NCBI RefSeq assembly: GCF_026157105.1
Contig: NZ_JANPVQ010000001.1
Location: 1,109,501-1,173,500, forward strand
From: Sphingomicrobium marinum
GTDB taxonomy: Bacteria > Pseudomonadota > Alphaproteobacteria > Sphingomonadales > Sphingomonadaceae
DNA length: 64,000 nt
Direction of reading: 5' to 3'
The position numbers and the translations under genes are program-made. A model generated the notes under the pieces. That model saw only the letters and a program-made list of their open reading frames with translations. It had not been told where the DNA came from and searched no databases. Below, piece by piece: positions 46,025-55,689 of the stretch (within the stretch, counting starts at the first letter, position 1; each line of letters opens with the position of its first letter).

Positions 46025-47967
46025 TCGCGGAGCTTGGTCATGCGCTCCTGTGGCTGGCGGCGGCCCTGTGCCTCGCCCAGCTGGGGTTCGGTATTGCCGG
46101 GCTTAGAGGCAATGACGAAGCGGCGAATGCGGCGCTGAAGATTGGCGGCATACAGGGCGTGCTGGTCGTCGCCGCGTTCCTTATCCTGCTCTGGCTGTTC
46201 TACGTCACCGACCTGTCGGTGGAGCTCGTTGCGGCGCACAGCCACACCGCCAAGCCACTTCTCTACAAGATCACGGGCGCGTGGGGGAACCATGAAGGCT
46301 CGATGCTGCTGTGGCTGATGGTGCTGGTGGGCTCGGGCGCGATGGTCGCGATGTTCGAGAAAAGGTTGGATCTCAGGACACTGTCGGCGACGCTTGCGGC
46401 GCAAGCTGCGATCGCTATCGGATTTCTCGCTTTCCTGCTGCTGTCATCGAACCCGTTTGCGCGGCTTAACCCGCCAGCGGTCGAAGGGCAGGGGCTCAAC
46501 CCGCTGTTGCAGGACCCGGGCTTGGCCTTTCATCCGCCGACGCTCTACGTCGGCTATGTCGGGCTGTCGGTTGCGTTCAGCCTCGCCATCGGCGCCATGC
46601 TGACGGGCAAGGTCGGTGCGCCGCTCGCTCGCGCGATGCGTCCCTGGGTGCTCGCCAGCTGGATATTCCTCACCATGGGTATCCTCGCGGGCAGCTACTG
46701 GGCCTATTACGAGTTGGGGTGGGGCGGCTACTGGTTCTGGGATCCGGTGGAAAACGCCTCGCTGATGCCCTGGCTGGCGGCGACGGCTTTGCTTCACTCT
46801 GTAGGTGTGCTTGCCGCGCGCAATGCATTGAAAGCCTGGACGATGATGCTCGCGCTGATCGGCTTTTCGATGTCGATGGTCGGCACCTTCCTCGTGCGCT
46901 CGGGCGTGCTGACGTCGGTCCACGCCTTCGCTGTCGATCCGGAGCGGGGGACCTTCATCCTTGCGCTGCTGGTGATCTACACCGGCGCGGCGCTCGCCCT
47001 TTTCGCATGGAAGATCGGCAATGTGCGCGATAGCAAACCGTTCGACCCGATAAGCCGCGAGGGCGGGCTGGTTGCCAACAACCTTTTGCTATCGGTGATC
47101 CTTGCGTTGGTGCTTTTCGGAACGCTCTATCCGATCCTGGCCGAAGCGATGGGCGACCGCATCTCGGTGGGGCCGCCATATTTCAACCTCGTCATTGGGC
47201 CGTTGGCCCTGCTTCTTGGCTTGTTCCTGTTCGTTGGCCCCAGCCTACGGTGGCGCCGCCACGACAAGCCGCTCGGCAAGATCGTGATTATCGGTGCCCT
47301 GGTCAGCGTCGCCACGTTTGTCGGCACTTACATCGTCGGTGCGCAAATGAGCTGGCTCGAGCGCGCGGGGCTTTCCATCGGCCCCGGGCTGATCATCGCC
47401 AGCTTCGCGCCGCTTGCCGGTCGGCGCCTGCTGCGTACCCCGTTGGCGATCATCGGCATGGTCGTGGCGCATGCCGGGCTTGGCGTTTTGCTCATCGGTT
47501 TCGCCTCCGAAAGCGCGTTCACCGTCGAGCGGTTGGTGCGTGCACAGCCCGGCGAACAGGTCGAGGTCGGTCCGTGGACGGTGGAATTCAAAGGCGTCGA
47601 ACCGGTCGCGGGACCAAACTGGACCGCGGTCGAAGCAAATCTGCGCGCCAGCGTCGGCAGCGGCGTGGTCGAGCTCAAGCCGCAATCGCGCTTTTTCACC
47701 TCACCGCCGATGACGACCAGCGAAAGCGCGCTTGCGACCCGGTGGAACGGCCAGCTCTATGCGGTCGTGGGCGAGGGCAGCATCTCCGAAGGGTGGCAGT
47801 TGCGGCTGTGGTGGAAGCCCTTCGTTACGGCCATCTGGCTTGGCGGTCTGCTCGTTGCGCTGGGCGGCATCTTCGCGCTGGCGGGGCGCGTGGTCGGTGA
47901 ACGCCGCCGGGCGCGTGCCATGGCCACCGAGCCAATCGGCAGCGGGACCAAGGGCTACGCGATATGA
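46021..47967 (+). CDS. ccmF: Cytochrome c heme lyase CcmF
   Basis: A 648-residue polytopic protein from a GTG start overlapping the ccmE stop. The tryptophan-rich heme motif is GWGGYWFWDPVENASLMPW, with NHEGSMLLW before it and about 15 membrane segments overall. It attaches heme to the cysteines of apocytochrome c together with CcmH and CcmI. Confidence 0.97.
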   Translation: MIAELGHALLWLAAALCLAQLGFGIAGLRGNDEAANAALKIGGIQGVLVVAAFLILLWLFYVTDLSVELVAAHSHTAKPLLYKITGAWGNHEGSMLLWLMVLVGSGAMVAMFEKRLDLRTLSATLAAQAAIAIGFLAFLLLSSNPFARLNPPAVEGQGLNPLLQDPGLAFHPPTLYVGYVGLSVAFSLAIGAMLTGKVGAPLARAMRPWVLASWIFLTMGILAGSYWAYYELGWGGYWFWDPVENASLMPWLAATALLHSVGVLAARNALKAWTMMLALIGFSMSMVGTFLVRSGVLTSVHAFAVDPERGTFILALLVIYTGAALALFAWKIGNVRDSKPFDPISREGGLVANNLLLSVILALVLFGTLYPILAEAMGDRISVGPPYFNLVIGPLALLLGLFLFVGPSLRWRRHDKPLGKIVIIGALVSVATFVGTYIVGAQMSWLERAGLSIGPGLIIASFAPLAGRRLLRTPLAIIGMVVAHAGLGVLLIGFASESAFTVERLVRAQPGEQVEVGPWTVEFKGVEPVAGPNWTAVEANLRASVGSGVVELKPQSRFFTSPPMTTSESALATRWNGQLYAVVGEGSISEGWQLRLWWKPFVTAIWLGGLLVALGGIFALAGRVVGERRRARAMATEPIGSGTKGYAI

Positions 47968-48482
47968 CGCGCTTCATCCCGATCATCATTTTCTTTGCGA
48001 TCATCGTGGTTGCGGGCTGGCGGCTTGCCGTGCCGCGCGAGGAGCAGGTGCGCTCGACCCTTGTCGGGCAACCCGCGCCCGAATTTGCGCTTAAGGCAGC
48101 GCTGGAGGGCAAGCCCGGCCTTTCGACCGCCGACCTTGCCACCGGGCAGCCGCGCCTCGTCAATATCTTTGCCAGCTGGTGCGTGCCGTGCATTGCCGAG
48201 GCACCCTTGCTCGACGGCATGGCGAAGAGTGGCATTCCGATCGATGGGATCGCGGTGCGCGACAAGCCCGAGGATATCGCGCGCTTTCTCGCCCGGCATG
48301 GCGATCCGTTCGATCGCCTCGGCAACGATCTCAACAGTGCCGCGATGATTGCCTTCGGCGCCTCGGGGGTGCCGGAAACCTTTGTCGTCAACGGCGAAGG
48401 GATGATCACCTATCATCATCAAGGCCCACTGCTGCCCGATGACGTTCCCCGGTTGCGGCGCGAATGGAAGGCGGCACGATGA
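47964..48482 (+). CDS. ccmG: Thiol:disulfide interchange protein CcmG/DsbE
   Basis: A 172-residue membrane-anchored thioredoxin-fold protein. The active site is ASWCVPCIAEAP, followed by the cis-Pro strand SGVPETFVVN. It keeps apocytochrome cysteines reduced for heme attachment. Its start overlaps ccmF by four bases. Confidence 0.95.
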   Translation: MTRFIPIIIFFAIIVVAGWRLAVPREEQVRSTLVGQPAPEFALKAALEGKPGLSTADLATGQPRLVNIFASWCVPCIAEAPLLDGMAKSGIPIDGIAVRDKPEDIARFLARHGDPFDRLGNDLNSAAMIAFGASGVPETFVVNGEGMITYHHQGPLLPDDVPRLRREWKAAR

Positions 48483-48889
48483 GATGGCTTGTTGCCTTTT
48501 CCGCCATAATGCTGGCCGCACCGCTACAGGCGCAAAGCGACCTGCCGGCGGCCGAGTGGGCCTATGTCCAGCTGCCCGATCCGCAGATGGAAGCAGAAGC
48601 GCGCGAACTGATGCTCGAACTGCGCTGTCTTGTCTGTCAGGGGCAATCGATCGCCGATAGCGACGCGGAAATGGCAGGCGACATGCGCCATCTCGTGCGC
48701 GAACGGATGCTGGCCGGCGACAGTCCCCAAGAAATCCGCGCCTACTTGGTCGATCGCTATGGCGAATGGGTGACCTATCGCCCGCCCACGTCGTCGCTGA
48801 CGCTGCCATTGTACGTCGCGCCCATCGTGCTGATCCTTGCCGGCTTGTGGCTGTTGCGGGGCCGTTTCAGGCGGAGGGAGAAGCAATGA
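48479..48889 (+). CDS. ccmH: CcmH, apocytochrome c reductase
   Basis: A 136-residue protein with a signal peptide (to PLQAQS), the redox motif LRCLVCQGQSIADS, and a C-terminal membrane segment (LPLYVAPIVLILAGLWLL). This is the short CcmH form without the fused TPR part, which is encoded separately downstream. Confidence 0.95.
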   Translation: MRWLVAFSAIMLAAPLQAQSDLPAAEWAYVQLPDPQMEAEARELMLELRCLVCQGQSIADSDAEMAGDMRHLVRERMLAGDSPQEIRAYLVDRYGEWVTYRPPTSSLTLPLYVAPIVLILAGLWLLRGRFRRREKQ

Positions 48890-49542
48890 TGGGCTTTTTC
48901 CTATTCGCGGTCGCGGCGCTGCTGGTCGTCATCGCGCTGTGGGTGCTGGGCGTACGCCAGGCTTGGCTTACCTATGCAGCCGCAGCCTTGTCGCTCGGCG
49001 GTGTCGGCTATGCGATATACGGTTCACCCGGCCAAGCGGGAACCCCGCGCGAAGCGACGCAGAATGCCCGCGCCCCGATGAGCCTCGACGGTGCGCGCCA
49101 GACGTTTTTCGGTCGGTTCAACACGGCCGAGCAATGGGCCACGATGGCATCAGGCTATGCAGGGCGCGGCGATACGCGCAGCGCGGCCGGCGTCCTCAAG
49201 TCCGCCGTACGCGAGCATCCGCGCAATTTTGCGTTGTGGACGCTCTACGGCAATGCGTTGGCGGATCATGGCGGCGGTTACACGCCCGCGGCGCGGCTCG
49301 CTTATTCGCGCGCCGAAGCGCTGGCAGGCGACACGCATCCCGGCCCGCGCTTCTTCCGCGCGCTCGCGCAGGCGCGTTCAGGCGAACCACGCCTCGCGAT
49401 CGAGACGTGGCGCGGTCTTCTCGACAATAGCGAGATGAGCGACGACATGCGCCAGTTCACGATGCTCTCGATCGCCGCCTATGCGCCAATGCTCGACCCG
49501 CAAGAGGCCCAGGAACTTCAGGCCCAGTCGACAGGCTCGTAG
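48886..49542 (+). CDS. CcmI-like TPR protein (short form)
   Basis: A 218-residue protein, MMGFFLFAVAALLVVIALWVLG, with two N-terminal membrane segments and TPR-type helices (about residues 65-200; AEQWATMASGYAGRGDTRSAAGVL). In other bacteria CcmI presents apocytochrome c to CcmFH; the position right after ccmH and the topology support that role. It is shorter than typical CcmI (about 400 residues). Its 3' end overlaps the converging alanine dehydrogenase gene by 25 bases. Confidence 0.8.
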   Translation: MMGFFLFAVAALLVVIALWVLGVRQAWLTYAAAALSLGGVGYAIYGSPGQAGTPREATQNARAPMSLDGARQTFFGRFNTAEQWATMASGYAGRGDTRSAAGVLKSAVREHPRNFALWTLYGNALADHGGGYTPAARLAYSRAEALAGDTHPGPRFFRALAQARSGEPRLAIETWRGLLDNSEMSDDMRQFTMLSIAAYAPMLDPQEAQELQAQSTGS

Positions 49543-50630
49543 TCGATATCGTCGAAGGTGTCGGCAACCGCCTTGTGACGCACCTTGCCGTCCGAGACAT
49601 TGAGGCCATTGGCCAAATGCGGATCGTCCTTCATCGCCTGCATGGCGCCCTTGTTGGCGATTTGCACGGCGTGGGGGAGGGTCGCATTGTTGAGCGCGAA
49701 GGTCGACGTACGCGCCACCGCGCCCGGCATGTTGGCCACGCAATAATGAATGACCCCATCGACTTCATAGACAGGTTCGTCATGCGTCGTCGGTTTTGAC
49801 GTTTCGAAGCAACCGCCCTGGTCGATCGCGATATCCACGATCACCGAACCGCGCTTCATGAGCTTCAGCATGTCGCGGGTGACCAGCTTGGGCGCGGCCG
49901 CGCCCGGCACCAGCACCGCGCCGATGACGAGATGGCTTTCCGCAACCGCACGCTCGATCGCGGCCTTGGCGGCATATTGCGTCTTGATGGTGCTGCCGAA
50001 GTGAAGATCGAGCTCGGCCAGACGGTCGGGGTTAATGTCGTAGATGGTAACATCGGCGCGCTGGCCCGTCGCCATCATCGCGGCGTTCACGCCGGCAACA
50101 CCGCCGCCCAGGATCGCGACCTTGGCGGGATAGACGCCCGGTACGCCGCCAAGCAGGACGCCGCGGCCGCCCTGTTCCTTCTCAAGATAGTGCGCACCGA
50201 CCTGCACCGACATGCGACCCGCAACCTCGCTCATCGGTTTGAGCAGCGGCAGCGTTCCCGCGGGGCTCGTCACCGTTTCGTAGGCAATGCAGGTGGCGCC
50301 CGACTTCATCAGGCCTTCGGTCTGCGGCTTGTCGGCAGCAAGGTGGAGATAGGTATAGAGCGTGTGGTGCGGTCGCAGCATCGCGATTTCCTGCGGCTGC
50401 GGTTCCTTGACCTTCACGATCATGTCGGCCTGCTCGAACACCTCTTCGGCAGTCTCGACGATGATGGCACCGACACGCACGTAGGCTTCGTCGGTGAAGT
50501 CGATGCCCATGCCGGCCTGCGTCTCGATGATGACCTCGTGGCCGTGATTGACGAGTTCGGCGACCGAGGTGGGGGTCAGGCCCACCCGATATTCGTGATT
50601 TTTGATTTCCTTGGGCACACCAACGCGCAT
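49518..50630 (-). CDS. ald: Alanine dehydrogenase
   Basis: A 370-residue NAD-dependent enzyme interconverting alanine and pyruvate plus ammonia. The N-terminus [20 protein letters not shown] is the typical signature. Further motifs are [10 protein letters not shown] (Lys), LHLAAD (His region), the Rossmann segment [12 protein letters not shown], and [14 protein letters not shown]. Length is normal. It converges on the CcmI-like gene with overlapping 3' ends. Confidence 0.96.
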   Translation of the reverse strand: MRVGVPKEIKNHEYRVGLTPTSVAELVNHGHEVIIETQAGMGIDFTDEAYVRVGAIIVETAEEVFEQADMIVKVKEPQPQEIAMLRPHHTLYTYLHLAADKPQTEGLMKSGATCIAYETVTSPAGTLPLLKPMSEVAGRMSVQVGAHYLEKEQGGRGVLLGGVPGVYPAKVAILGGGVAGVNAAMMATGQRADVTIYDINPDRLAELDLHFGSTIKTQYAAKAAIERAVAESHLVIGAVLVPGAAAPKLVTRDMLKLMKRGSVIVDIAIDQGGCFETSKPTTHDEPVYEVDGVIHYCVANMPGAVARTSTFALNNATLPHAVQIANKGAMQAMKDDPHLANGLNVSDGKVRHKAVADTFDDIDYEPVDWA

Positions 50631-50741
50631 GGCAACTCTCTCCGTCAGATATTCACAACAACGCGCTTATGCTGCGTTTGCTGTTTGAGCAGCCCTCTAG
50701 GACTGCTAGACGCTGCGCGCAATGACGAGTCTGCCGTTCTC

Positions 50742-52640
50742 TTGAGCGCTGCGACGCAAGAACAGAGCAAGAGTGCTCAGACGAAGCTTGCTGCCGGTGC
50801 CGTCGGTATCGTGTTCGGCGACATTGGTACCTCGCCAATCTATGCGTTTCGCGAGACTTTTTCGGGTCACCACACGCTCGTTCCCGATGCCCTGCACGTC
50901 TACGGGGTCCTGAGCCTGATCTTCTGGTCGATGATGACCATCGTGACGCTGAAATATGTCACGCTGATCATGCGTGCAGACAATAAGGGCGAAGGGGGCA
51001 GTCTTGCATTGCTCGCGCTGGTGACGCGAAAAGGCGAAAACAAGGCCTGGACCCGCAGCATTGTCCTGCTCGGCGTGTTCGCGACCTCGCTCTTCTACGG
51101 CGACAGCATGATCACCCCGGCCATTTCCGTCCTCTCCGCTGTCGAGGGGCTGACGACCGTCTCCCCGGCAATGCAACCGCTGGTTATCCCGATCGCGGTC
51201 GGGATCCTCATCGGACTGTTCAGTGTGCAACGCTTCGGCACGAGCGGCATCGCGCGCTTTTTCGCTCCGATCATGCTGGTCTATTTCGTGACGCTGGCGG
51301 GGCTCGGGCTCAGCCATATTCCCGACCACCTCCCGGTCCTGTGGGAAATGCTCGATCCGTACAACGCCATCCATTTTTTCCTGACAGAGCCCACGCGCGC
51401 GCTGTTCGCCTTGGGGTCGGTGGTGCTGGCAGTCACCGGGGCGGAAGCGCTTTATGCCGACATGGGGCATTTCGGGCGCGGCCCGATCCGGATCAGCTGG
51501 CTCGCATTCGTCATGCCAGCTTTGCTGCTGAATTATCTGGGGCAGGGGGCGCTGATCCTGTCGAACGACCTCCAGACCGCACAGGCCATGGCGCAGAACC
51601 CCTTCTTCTTCCTCGCGCCAGAGGCGATGCGCCTGCCGCTGGTATTGTTGGCAACGCTCGCCACGATCATCGCAAGCCAGGCGGTCATCACCGGCGCCTT
51701 TTCGGTAACGCAGCAGGCGATCCAGCTGGGCTTCATACCGCGCCTGCGTATCGAACATACGAGCGAGGACGCGGCCGGGCAGATCTACATACCGGCGATA
51801 AACTGGGCTTTGATGATCTCGGTGATCGCGCTGGTCCTGACTTTCGGTTCATCGAGCAATCTTGCCGCGGCCTACGGTATCGCGGTCACCGGCGCGATGC
51901 TGATCGATACCGTGCTTATTGCCGTCGTGTTCCTTGTCCTGTGGAAATGGAAGAAGCGATACGTGCTGCCGCTGCTCGCGCTCTTCTTCATTGTCGACAT
52001 CATGTATTTCGGTGCCAACTTGTTGAAGCTGCCCGAAGGCGGCTGGGTGCCGCTGATTATCGGCGCGATCGTTTTCACGCTGCTGACAACGTGGGCCAAG
52101 GGCCGGAAGCGGCTGCTCAAACGGATCAACGCCGAGGTGATGCCGCTCGACATTTTCTGCGCCTCCACCGTGAAGCGCGCGACGCGCGTGTCCGGTACGG
52201 CGGTGTTCCTTACGACCTCGACGCACGGCGTTCCGCATTCGCTGCTGCACAATCTCAAGCACAACAAGGTGCTGCATGAACGCACCTTCCTGCTGACGGT
52301 GAAGATCGCGGACGAACCCCGCGTGCCGTCGAGCAAGAGGATCGAAATCACGGATCACGGTGGCGGGATGTATCGCATTGTGCTGCATTACGGCTTCATG
52401 GACCGCACCGACATCCCTGCCTCGCTTCGCAAGCTCAAGAAGTTCGGCGGCCCGTGCCGGGACATCGAGACCAGCTATTTCCTGGGCCGCCAGACACTGT
52501 TGGCATCTGGCGCGCGCGGGCCGCGGGCCCTTCGAGAGACGCTGTTTTCTTGGATGATGCGCAATTCCGAAAGCGCGATGACTTTTTTCCGCTTGCCGGC
52601 CAACCGTGTCGTCGAACTTGGGAGCCAGCTTAAGCTATGA
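50742..52640 (+). CDS. kup: Kup-family potassium uptake transporter
   Basis: About 632 residues read from TTG at 50742 ([22 protein letters not shown]). No closer ATG exists, and the family N-terminus ([17 protein letters not shown]) begins about 24 residues later. Twelve membrane segments fill the first ~430 residues ([32 protein letters not shown]), followed by a cytoplasmic C-terminal domain. It imports K+ with protons. Its last codons overlap the 2H phosphoesterase gene. Confidence 0.93.
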   Translation: MSAATQEQSKSAQTKLAAGAVGIVFGDIGTSPIYAFRETFSGHHTLVPDALHVYGVLSLIFWSMMTIVTLKYVTLIMRADNKGEGGSLALLALVTRKGENKAWTRSIVLLGVFATSLFYGDSMITPAISVLSAVEGLTTVSPAMQPLVIPIAVGILIGLFSVQRFGTSGIARFFAPIMLVYFVTLAGLGLSHIPDHLPVLWEMLDPYNAIHFFLTEPTRALFALGSVVLAVTGAEALYADMGHFGRGPIRISWLAFVMPALLLNYLGQGALILSNDLQTAQAMAQNPFFFLAPEAMRLPLVLLATLATIIASQAVITGAFSVTQQAIQLGFIPRLRIEHTSEDAAGQIYIPAINWALMISVIALVLTFGSSSNLAAAYGIAVTGAMLIDTVLIAVVFLVLWKWKKRYVLPLLALFFIVDIMYFGANLLKLPEGGWVPLIIGAIVFTLLTTWAKGRKRLLKRINAEVMPLDIFCASTVKRATRVSGTAVFLTTSTHGVPHSLLHNLKHNKVLHERTFLLTVKIADEPRVPSSKRIEITDHGGGMYRIVLHYGFMDRTDIPASLRKLKKFGGPCRDIETSYFLGRQTLLASGARGPRALRETLFSWMMRNSESAMTFFRLPANRVVELGSQLKL

Positions 52641-53155
52641 GTGGTGCCCTGATCGTCACGGCTGCGCTTGAGCGGCGGATTCATGATCGGCTGACCGGGG
52701 AGCGCAAGGCGCATTTCCCCGCCGAGCGTAACTATCTCGACGCGCATCTAACCATGTTCCACGCGCTCCCGCCCAGCTGCGAGAGCGAGGCGGAGAGCCT
52801 GCTCAAGCGTATCGCCAATGACTGCAAGCCGCCCCGCGCGCGTCTGTCCGACGTGATTTCGCTGGGCAGGGGCGTGGCATATAAGGTCGAATCCGACGAC
52901 CTGCGGCGCATCCGCGATGTCATCGCCGATCATTTCCATGGCATGTTGTCAGCGCAGGACAGCCAAGGCTGGCGTCCGCACATCACGATCCAGAACAAGG
53001 TCAAACCGTTCGAGGCGAAAGCATTATTGGACGAGAAGCGCGAGACCTTCGAACCCCGACCGCTCGATATTATCGGGCTGTCGCTACACCGCTACATGGA
53101 TGGGCCGTGGGAAAAGCTGGGAAGCTGGCGCTTCCGCGGGCTCGACATCGCCTAG
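52637..53155 (+). CDS. 2H phosphoesterase (2'-5' RNA ligase family)
   Basis: A 172-residue protein with the two HxT motifs that define the family: AHLTMF (about residues 36-41) and PHITIQ (about 114-119). Members hydrolyse cyclic phosphates or 2',5' linkages in RNA. The precise substrate is unknown. It is coupled to kup by a four-base overlap. Confidence 0.88.
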   Translation: MSGALIVTAALERRIHDRLTGERKAHFPAERNYLDAHLTMFHALPPSCESEAESLLKRIANDCKPPRARLSDVISLGRGVAYKVESDDLRRIRDVIADHFHGMLSAQDSQGWRPHITIQNKVKPFEAKALLDEKRETFEPRPLDIIGLSLHRYMDGPWEKLGSWRFRGLDIA

Positions 53156-53565
53156 GTGACCGAACCAATGCCTTCGCAGTCCAGCTCGAATGCGGCCATG
53201 CCGGTTTCGAGTACGGAGGCCAGCATCGGCGTTTCCAGCAGGACCTCGGTGATCTGGCTTTCTTCGCCAGCCGCTTCTAGCGCCTCGCTCCATTCATCGG
53301 CGTCATAATCGCCCTGGCCGACCAGGACGAACGCCAACAGTTCAGCCTGCTGGTCGTCGGCAAGGTCATCGATGATGCCTTCCAGCTCTTCTTCGACGCT
53401 GGTGTTGATGTCGTCGTCGAGCACCGAATAGGCTTCGTCATCGTCATTGCCATCGACGTTGTCGGGGCTTTCATCGGCGTCATAATTGGTCGGAACCTGC
53501 GCTTCATATTCGCGAGCGCGAATGATGATCCGGCACAAGGTTTCCAGCGGGGTCACAGGTTCCAT
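53152..53565 (-). CDS. DUF3775 family protein
   Basis: A 137-residue acidic protein, MEPVTPLETLCRIIIRAREYEAQVP, with an acidic middle (about 28-62) and a conserved helical half (EGIIDDLADDQQAELLAFVLVGQGDYDADEWSEALEAA). This layout fits DUF3775, whose function is unknown. It converges with the phosphoesterase gene (four-base overlap of the ends). Confidence 0.8.
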   Translation of the reverse strand: MEPVTPLETLCRIIIRAREYEAQVPTNYDADESPDNVDGNDDDEAYSVLDDDINTSVEEELEGIIDDLADDQQAELLAFVLVGQGDYDADEWSEALEAAGEESQITEVLLETPMLASVLETGMAAFELDCEGIGSVT

Positions 53566-53646
53566 CGGGTCGGCCTCTTTCTACTCTTTCCATGAAGCCA
53601 AACCGCAGCCGAGCCCGCTGGTTCCCGATTGCCGCGAATGTCATGA

Positions 53647-53675
53647 TTGACGGGGAAGAGGGCGGCTTCTATAGG
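53647..53675 (+). promoter_or_regulatory. Putative promoter of tRNA-Met
   Basis: TTGACG (53647-53652) and TATAGG (53670-53675) are separated by exactly 17 bases and lie 42 bases before the tRNA. This is the best-matched housekeeping-type promoter seen in the window. Confidence 0.65.
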
Positions 53676-53717
53676 CTCCCCCCGCAGCGCAACATATCGC
53701 GCCTGCCTATGCCTTGG

Positions 53718-53794
53718 GGCGGAGTAGCTCAGCTGGTTAGAGCAGCGGAATCATAATCCGCGTGTCGGGGGTTCAAGTCCCTCCTCCGCTACCA
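53718..53794 (+). tRNA. tRNA-Met(CAT), elongator type
   Basis: A 77-base cloverleaf with acceptor GGCGGAG/CTCCGCT (one terminal G·T), anticodon stem GCGGA/TCCGC with anticodon CAT, T-loop GTTCAAGTC and an encoded CCA. It lacks the three G-C anticodon-stem pairs of an initiator. A tRNA-Ile2 (lysidine-modified) is possible but less likely. It marks the left end of an integration scar. Confidence 0.93.
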
Positions 53795-53838
53795 AATAAG
53801 GCCCTAAAAACATTGGGTTTTCTTAAGCCTGTGCCTTG

Positions 53839-54636
53839 CTATGGCTTCCGAGTCACTCTCCCAGATATTTTCGCGGGATTCTTTGGTTTTTCGTTGGTTT
53901 CCGTCTGATTCCGGCGTGTCCATGCAACAATTATGAGGCAGGGGATTGGAGCCTGCTGGACGTCGTTCCGACAGGCTTTTGCCACGGACAAACTGCTGGT
54001 CTTTAGGCCACAATTTTGGTTCCACGGTGATGGCTGACGGACTTTGCAAAACCATGCAACAGACGGGCTAGGGTGTTCTCGCCTTGGAGCGTTGCAGCTC
54101 TGCACAAGCATCTTCCAACTCATGTAGGTTATTCGAGTTCTTGAGGCGATGTCGGCGAGCGCTTCAAAATCCTTAGTGAGCATCTGCCTCAGGGGCTTAT
54201 TCAGCCTTGTTCGAGTGAATTGGGTGATAAAGTCTGAGGGTAGTTTGCCGTCGGTGTCGGCGCCCGCGTTCTGAAAGGCATCCTTTGCATCTTGCGCTGT
54301 CATAAAAAGGAGCCCCAATTCCCTACGTGAGCCAGAACGCATGTCCTCCAGAAGCATTAGCATCAGGTATTTTAAATCTTGCTGCTGACTGGTTTGAGAC
54401 CCCAACTTCAGTTCCACACCCAAAATCGAGATTGACGACACAAAGAGGCCGTCTTGTTAAGTGACGTTTCCCGCGCCCCAATCATATCTTGTTGGCGCTT
54501 CTCGGCCGATGCTCTCAAAGGGGCCCTTGTCGTCCATGCCGGCTGGCTCGTGCAGCAATCTACCCACGACCTCGCCAAGTGCGATTGCGAAAGTGATGTC
54601 GAAGATGTGGTTTAGGGGCTCTTCCAGACCTCGCAT
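53839..54636 (-). pseudogene. Decayed hypothetical gene with internal stop
   Basis: Two protein-like stretches lie in the same minus-strand frame, split by a TAA at 54457-54459. The first (54457-54636) reads MRGLEEPLNHIFDITFAIAL to YDWGAGNVT. The second begins QDGLFVSSISILGVELKLG and stays protein-like to about SCNAPRR (near 54080), after which the reading becomes unlike protein up to 53839. I read this as one former gene broken by a nonsense change and a lost 3' end. An alternative is two separate small genes (the second from GTG at 54441). Family unknown. Confidence 0.45.
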
Positions 54637-54686
54637 CTTTGAAAATTGGAATCTGCTGTTCCCTCTCTGGAATATAGACTTCCTCC

Positions 54687-54851
54687 TTATTGAACGCGAT
54701 CGCGGGGCACCCGGATATGATCAGCTTCTAATTCCCAGAGGCGCATTGGAATGGATTTCAAGCCGAGATATTTTGGCGTCCAATAGAGCTGCTCCAAAGC
54801 ATCCCGATATTTTGAGGTCCAAAGCAATTCTTCCTCCTCGTAATCCGACAT
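54687..54851 (-). CDS. Small hypothetical ORF or gene fragment (54 aa)
   Basis: ATG at 54851 opens MSDYEEEELLWTSKYRDALE and ends with RVPRDRVQ. The composition (Trp, Tyr, Leu in a helical pattern) looks like real protein. It is directly upstream of, but in a different frame from, the decayed gene at 53839-54636, so it may be that gene's former N-terminal part separated by a frameshift. No family recognised. Confidence 0.4.
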   Translation of the reverse strand: MSDYEEEELLWTSKYRDALEQLYWTPKYLGLKSIPMRLWELEADHIRVPRDRVQ

Positions 54852-54937
54852 TCCCGAAAGCGACCTTTTCGAGCGAAATTGCCTAATGATTTAGGAAAAT
54901 GTCTGTCGCGGGAACAGGCCGACGCTAGCGATAGACC

Positions 54938-55024
54938 ATGTTTGAAAACGCGTTCAACAATATCGACCGCGCCCTTCGCAATGATGAAGGGCTTGCCTCC
55001 GAATCGGACTATGTAGAGCAAACC
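54938..55024 (+). pseudogene. HsdM (type I DNA methyltransferase) N-terminal fragment
   Basis: From the ATG at 54938, 29 codons read MFENAFNNIDRALRNDEG and LASESDYVEQT. This matches the characteristic start of type I restriction-modification methyltransferase subunits (MFxxxFxNID ... ELDYxEQT). Similarity ends abruptly there; the frame continues only 11 unrelated codons to a TAG. The rest of the R-M system is missing. Confidence 0.75.
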
Positions 55025-55025
55025 A

Positions 55026-55214
55026 TTTGGCTTCCATGCCTTGCGTCACGCCGCTGCTAGCGCGTGGATTAAGCAAGGAATTGACCTCAAGCGCCTTTCC
55101 ACATGGATGGGACACCGTTCGGTACAAATGACACTCGATACATATGGTCATCTGATAGAGGATGAGGGAGTCGATTCAATGCTAGCGATCGCAGCCAGCG
55201 AAGGCCTAACGTAA
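55026..55214 (+). pseudogene. Tyrosine recombinase (phage integrase) C-terminal fragment
   Basis: The frame from 55026 to the TAA at 55212-55214 reads FGFHALRHAAASAW, then LKRLSTWMGHRSVQMTLDTYGHL. It contains the HxLRH box, the second His (MGHRS) and the catalytic Tyr (DTYGHL) of the integrase family. The in-frame TAG at 55014-55016 shows that the N-terminal ~300 residues are absent. It abuts the HsdM fragment, so an internal deletion joined the start of hsdM to the end of int. Confidence 0.85.
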
Positions 55215-55418
55215 CTTCTAGGGGAGCATATTTTGGCCTAAAGGACTGCGAACAGGCACAGTAGCACAGAGGATGAAAAGACACCTGAAGTCCAGATCGT
55301 CGAGAAGACCAGCGCAATGATTGCGAGACTCATTCGTAAGCCTTTCCAGCTAGGGAACTGAGAGAGTAAACAATCATTTATATTGCGGAGCGTTAATCCG
55401 AGTGCGCTTCACACGGGA

Positions 55419-55446
55419 AGCCCCATCATTACATGATGGGGCTTTT
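55419..55446 (+). terminator. Strong hairpin terminator
   Basis: AGCCCCATCAT pairs perfectly with ATGATGGGGCT around a three-base loop and is followed by TTTT. It lies 205 bases after the integrase fragment, with no complete gene before it, so it is probably left over from a lost gene or small RNA. Confidence 0.75.
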
Positions 55447-55689
55447 CCGCCAAAGGCTCTGTTAAGCCAAAGCATCGTAGTCCTACCCTGACAGCTCGGG
55501 GCTTATTGGAAACGGATCTCCTAATGATTTAGAATTCACTGCGCTGCAGTCCAAACGGCAGCCGAAAAGCATGCTTCGCTCTGTGGGAACTGACCCATCA
55601 AACCCACGGCCGTCCAACTTTCAATTTTGCTCTTAATTGGATCTTTCAGTAATATACCGCACGCCCCTTCGAGTTATAATTCGTCTTTG

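Larger units (their letters stand above)
54882..55532. repeat. 13-bp direct repeats flanking the hsdM/integrase scar
   Basis: CCTAATGATTTAG occurs at 54882-54894 and again at 55520-55532. Each copy contains CTAA-TGAT-TTAG, an inverted pair. The two copies bracket the fused HsdM and integrase fragments, as duplicated target or attachment cores would. Confidence 0.5.

Noticed and set aside
53920-54061. Repeated CCATGCAACA (53920 and 54052) as integrase arm sites
   Set aside because: Only two 10-base copies and no third; too little to support a recombinase-binding array.
54461-54886. Plus-strand frame of 141 codons in the scar
   Set aside because: Poor protein composition; the opposite strand carries the protein-like stretches.
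55267-55320. Tiny peptide ORF after the integrase fragment (ATG AAA AGA...)
   Set aside because: Only 15 codons with no convincing context.
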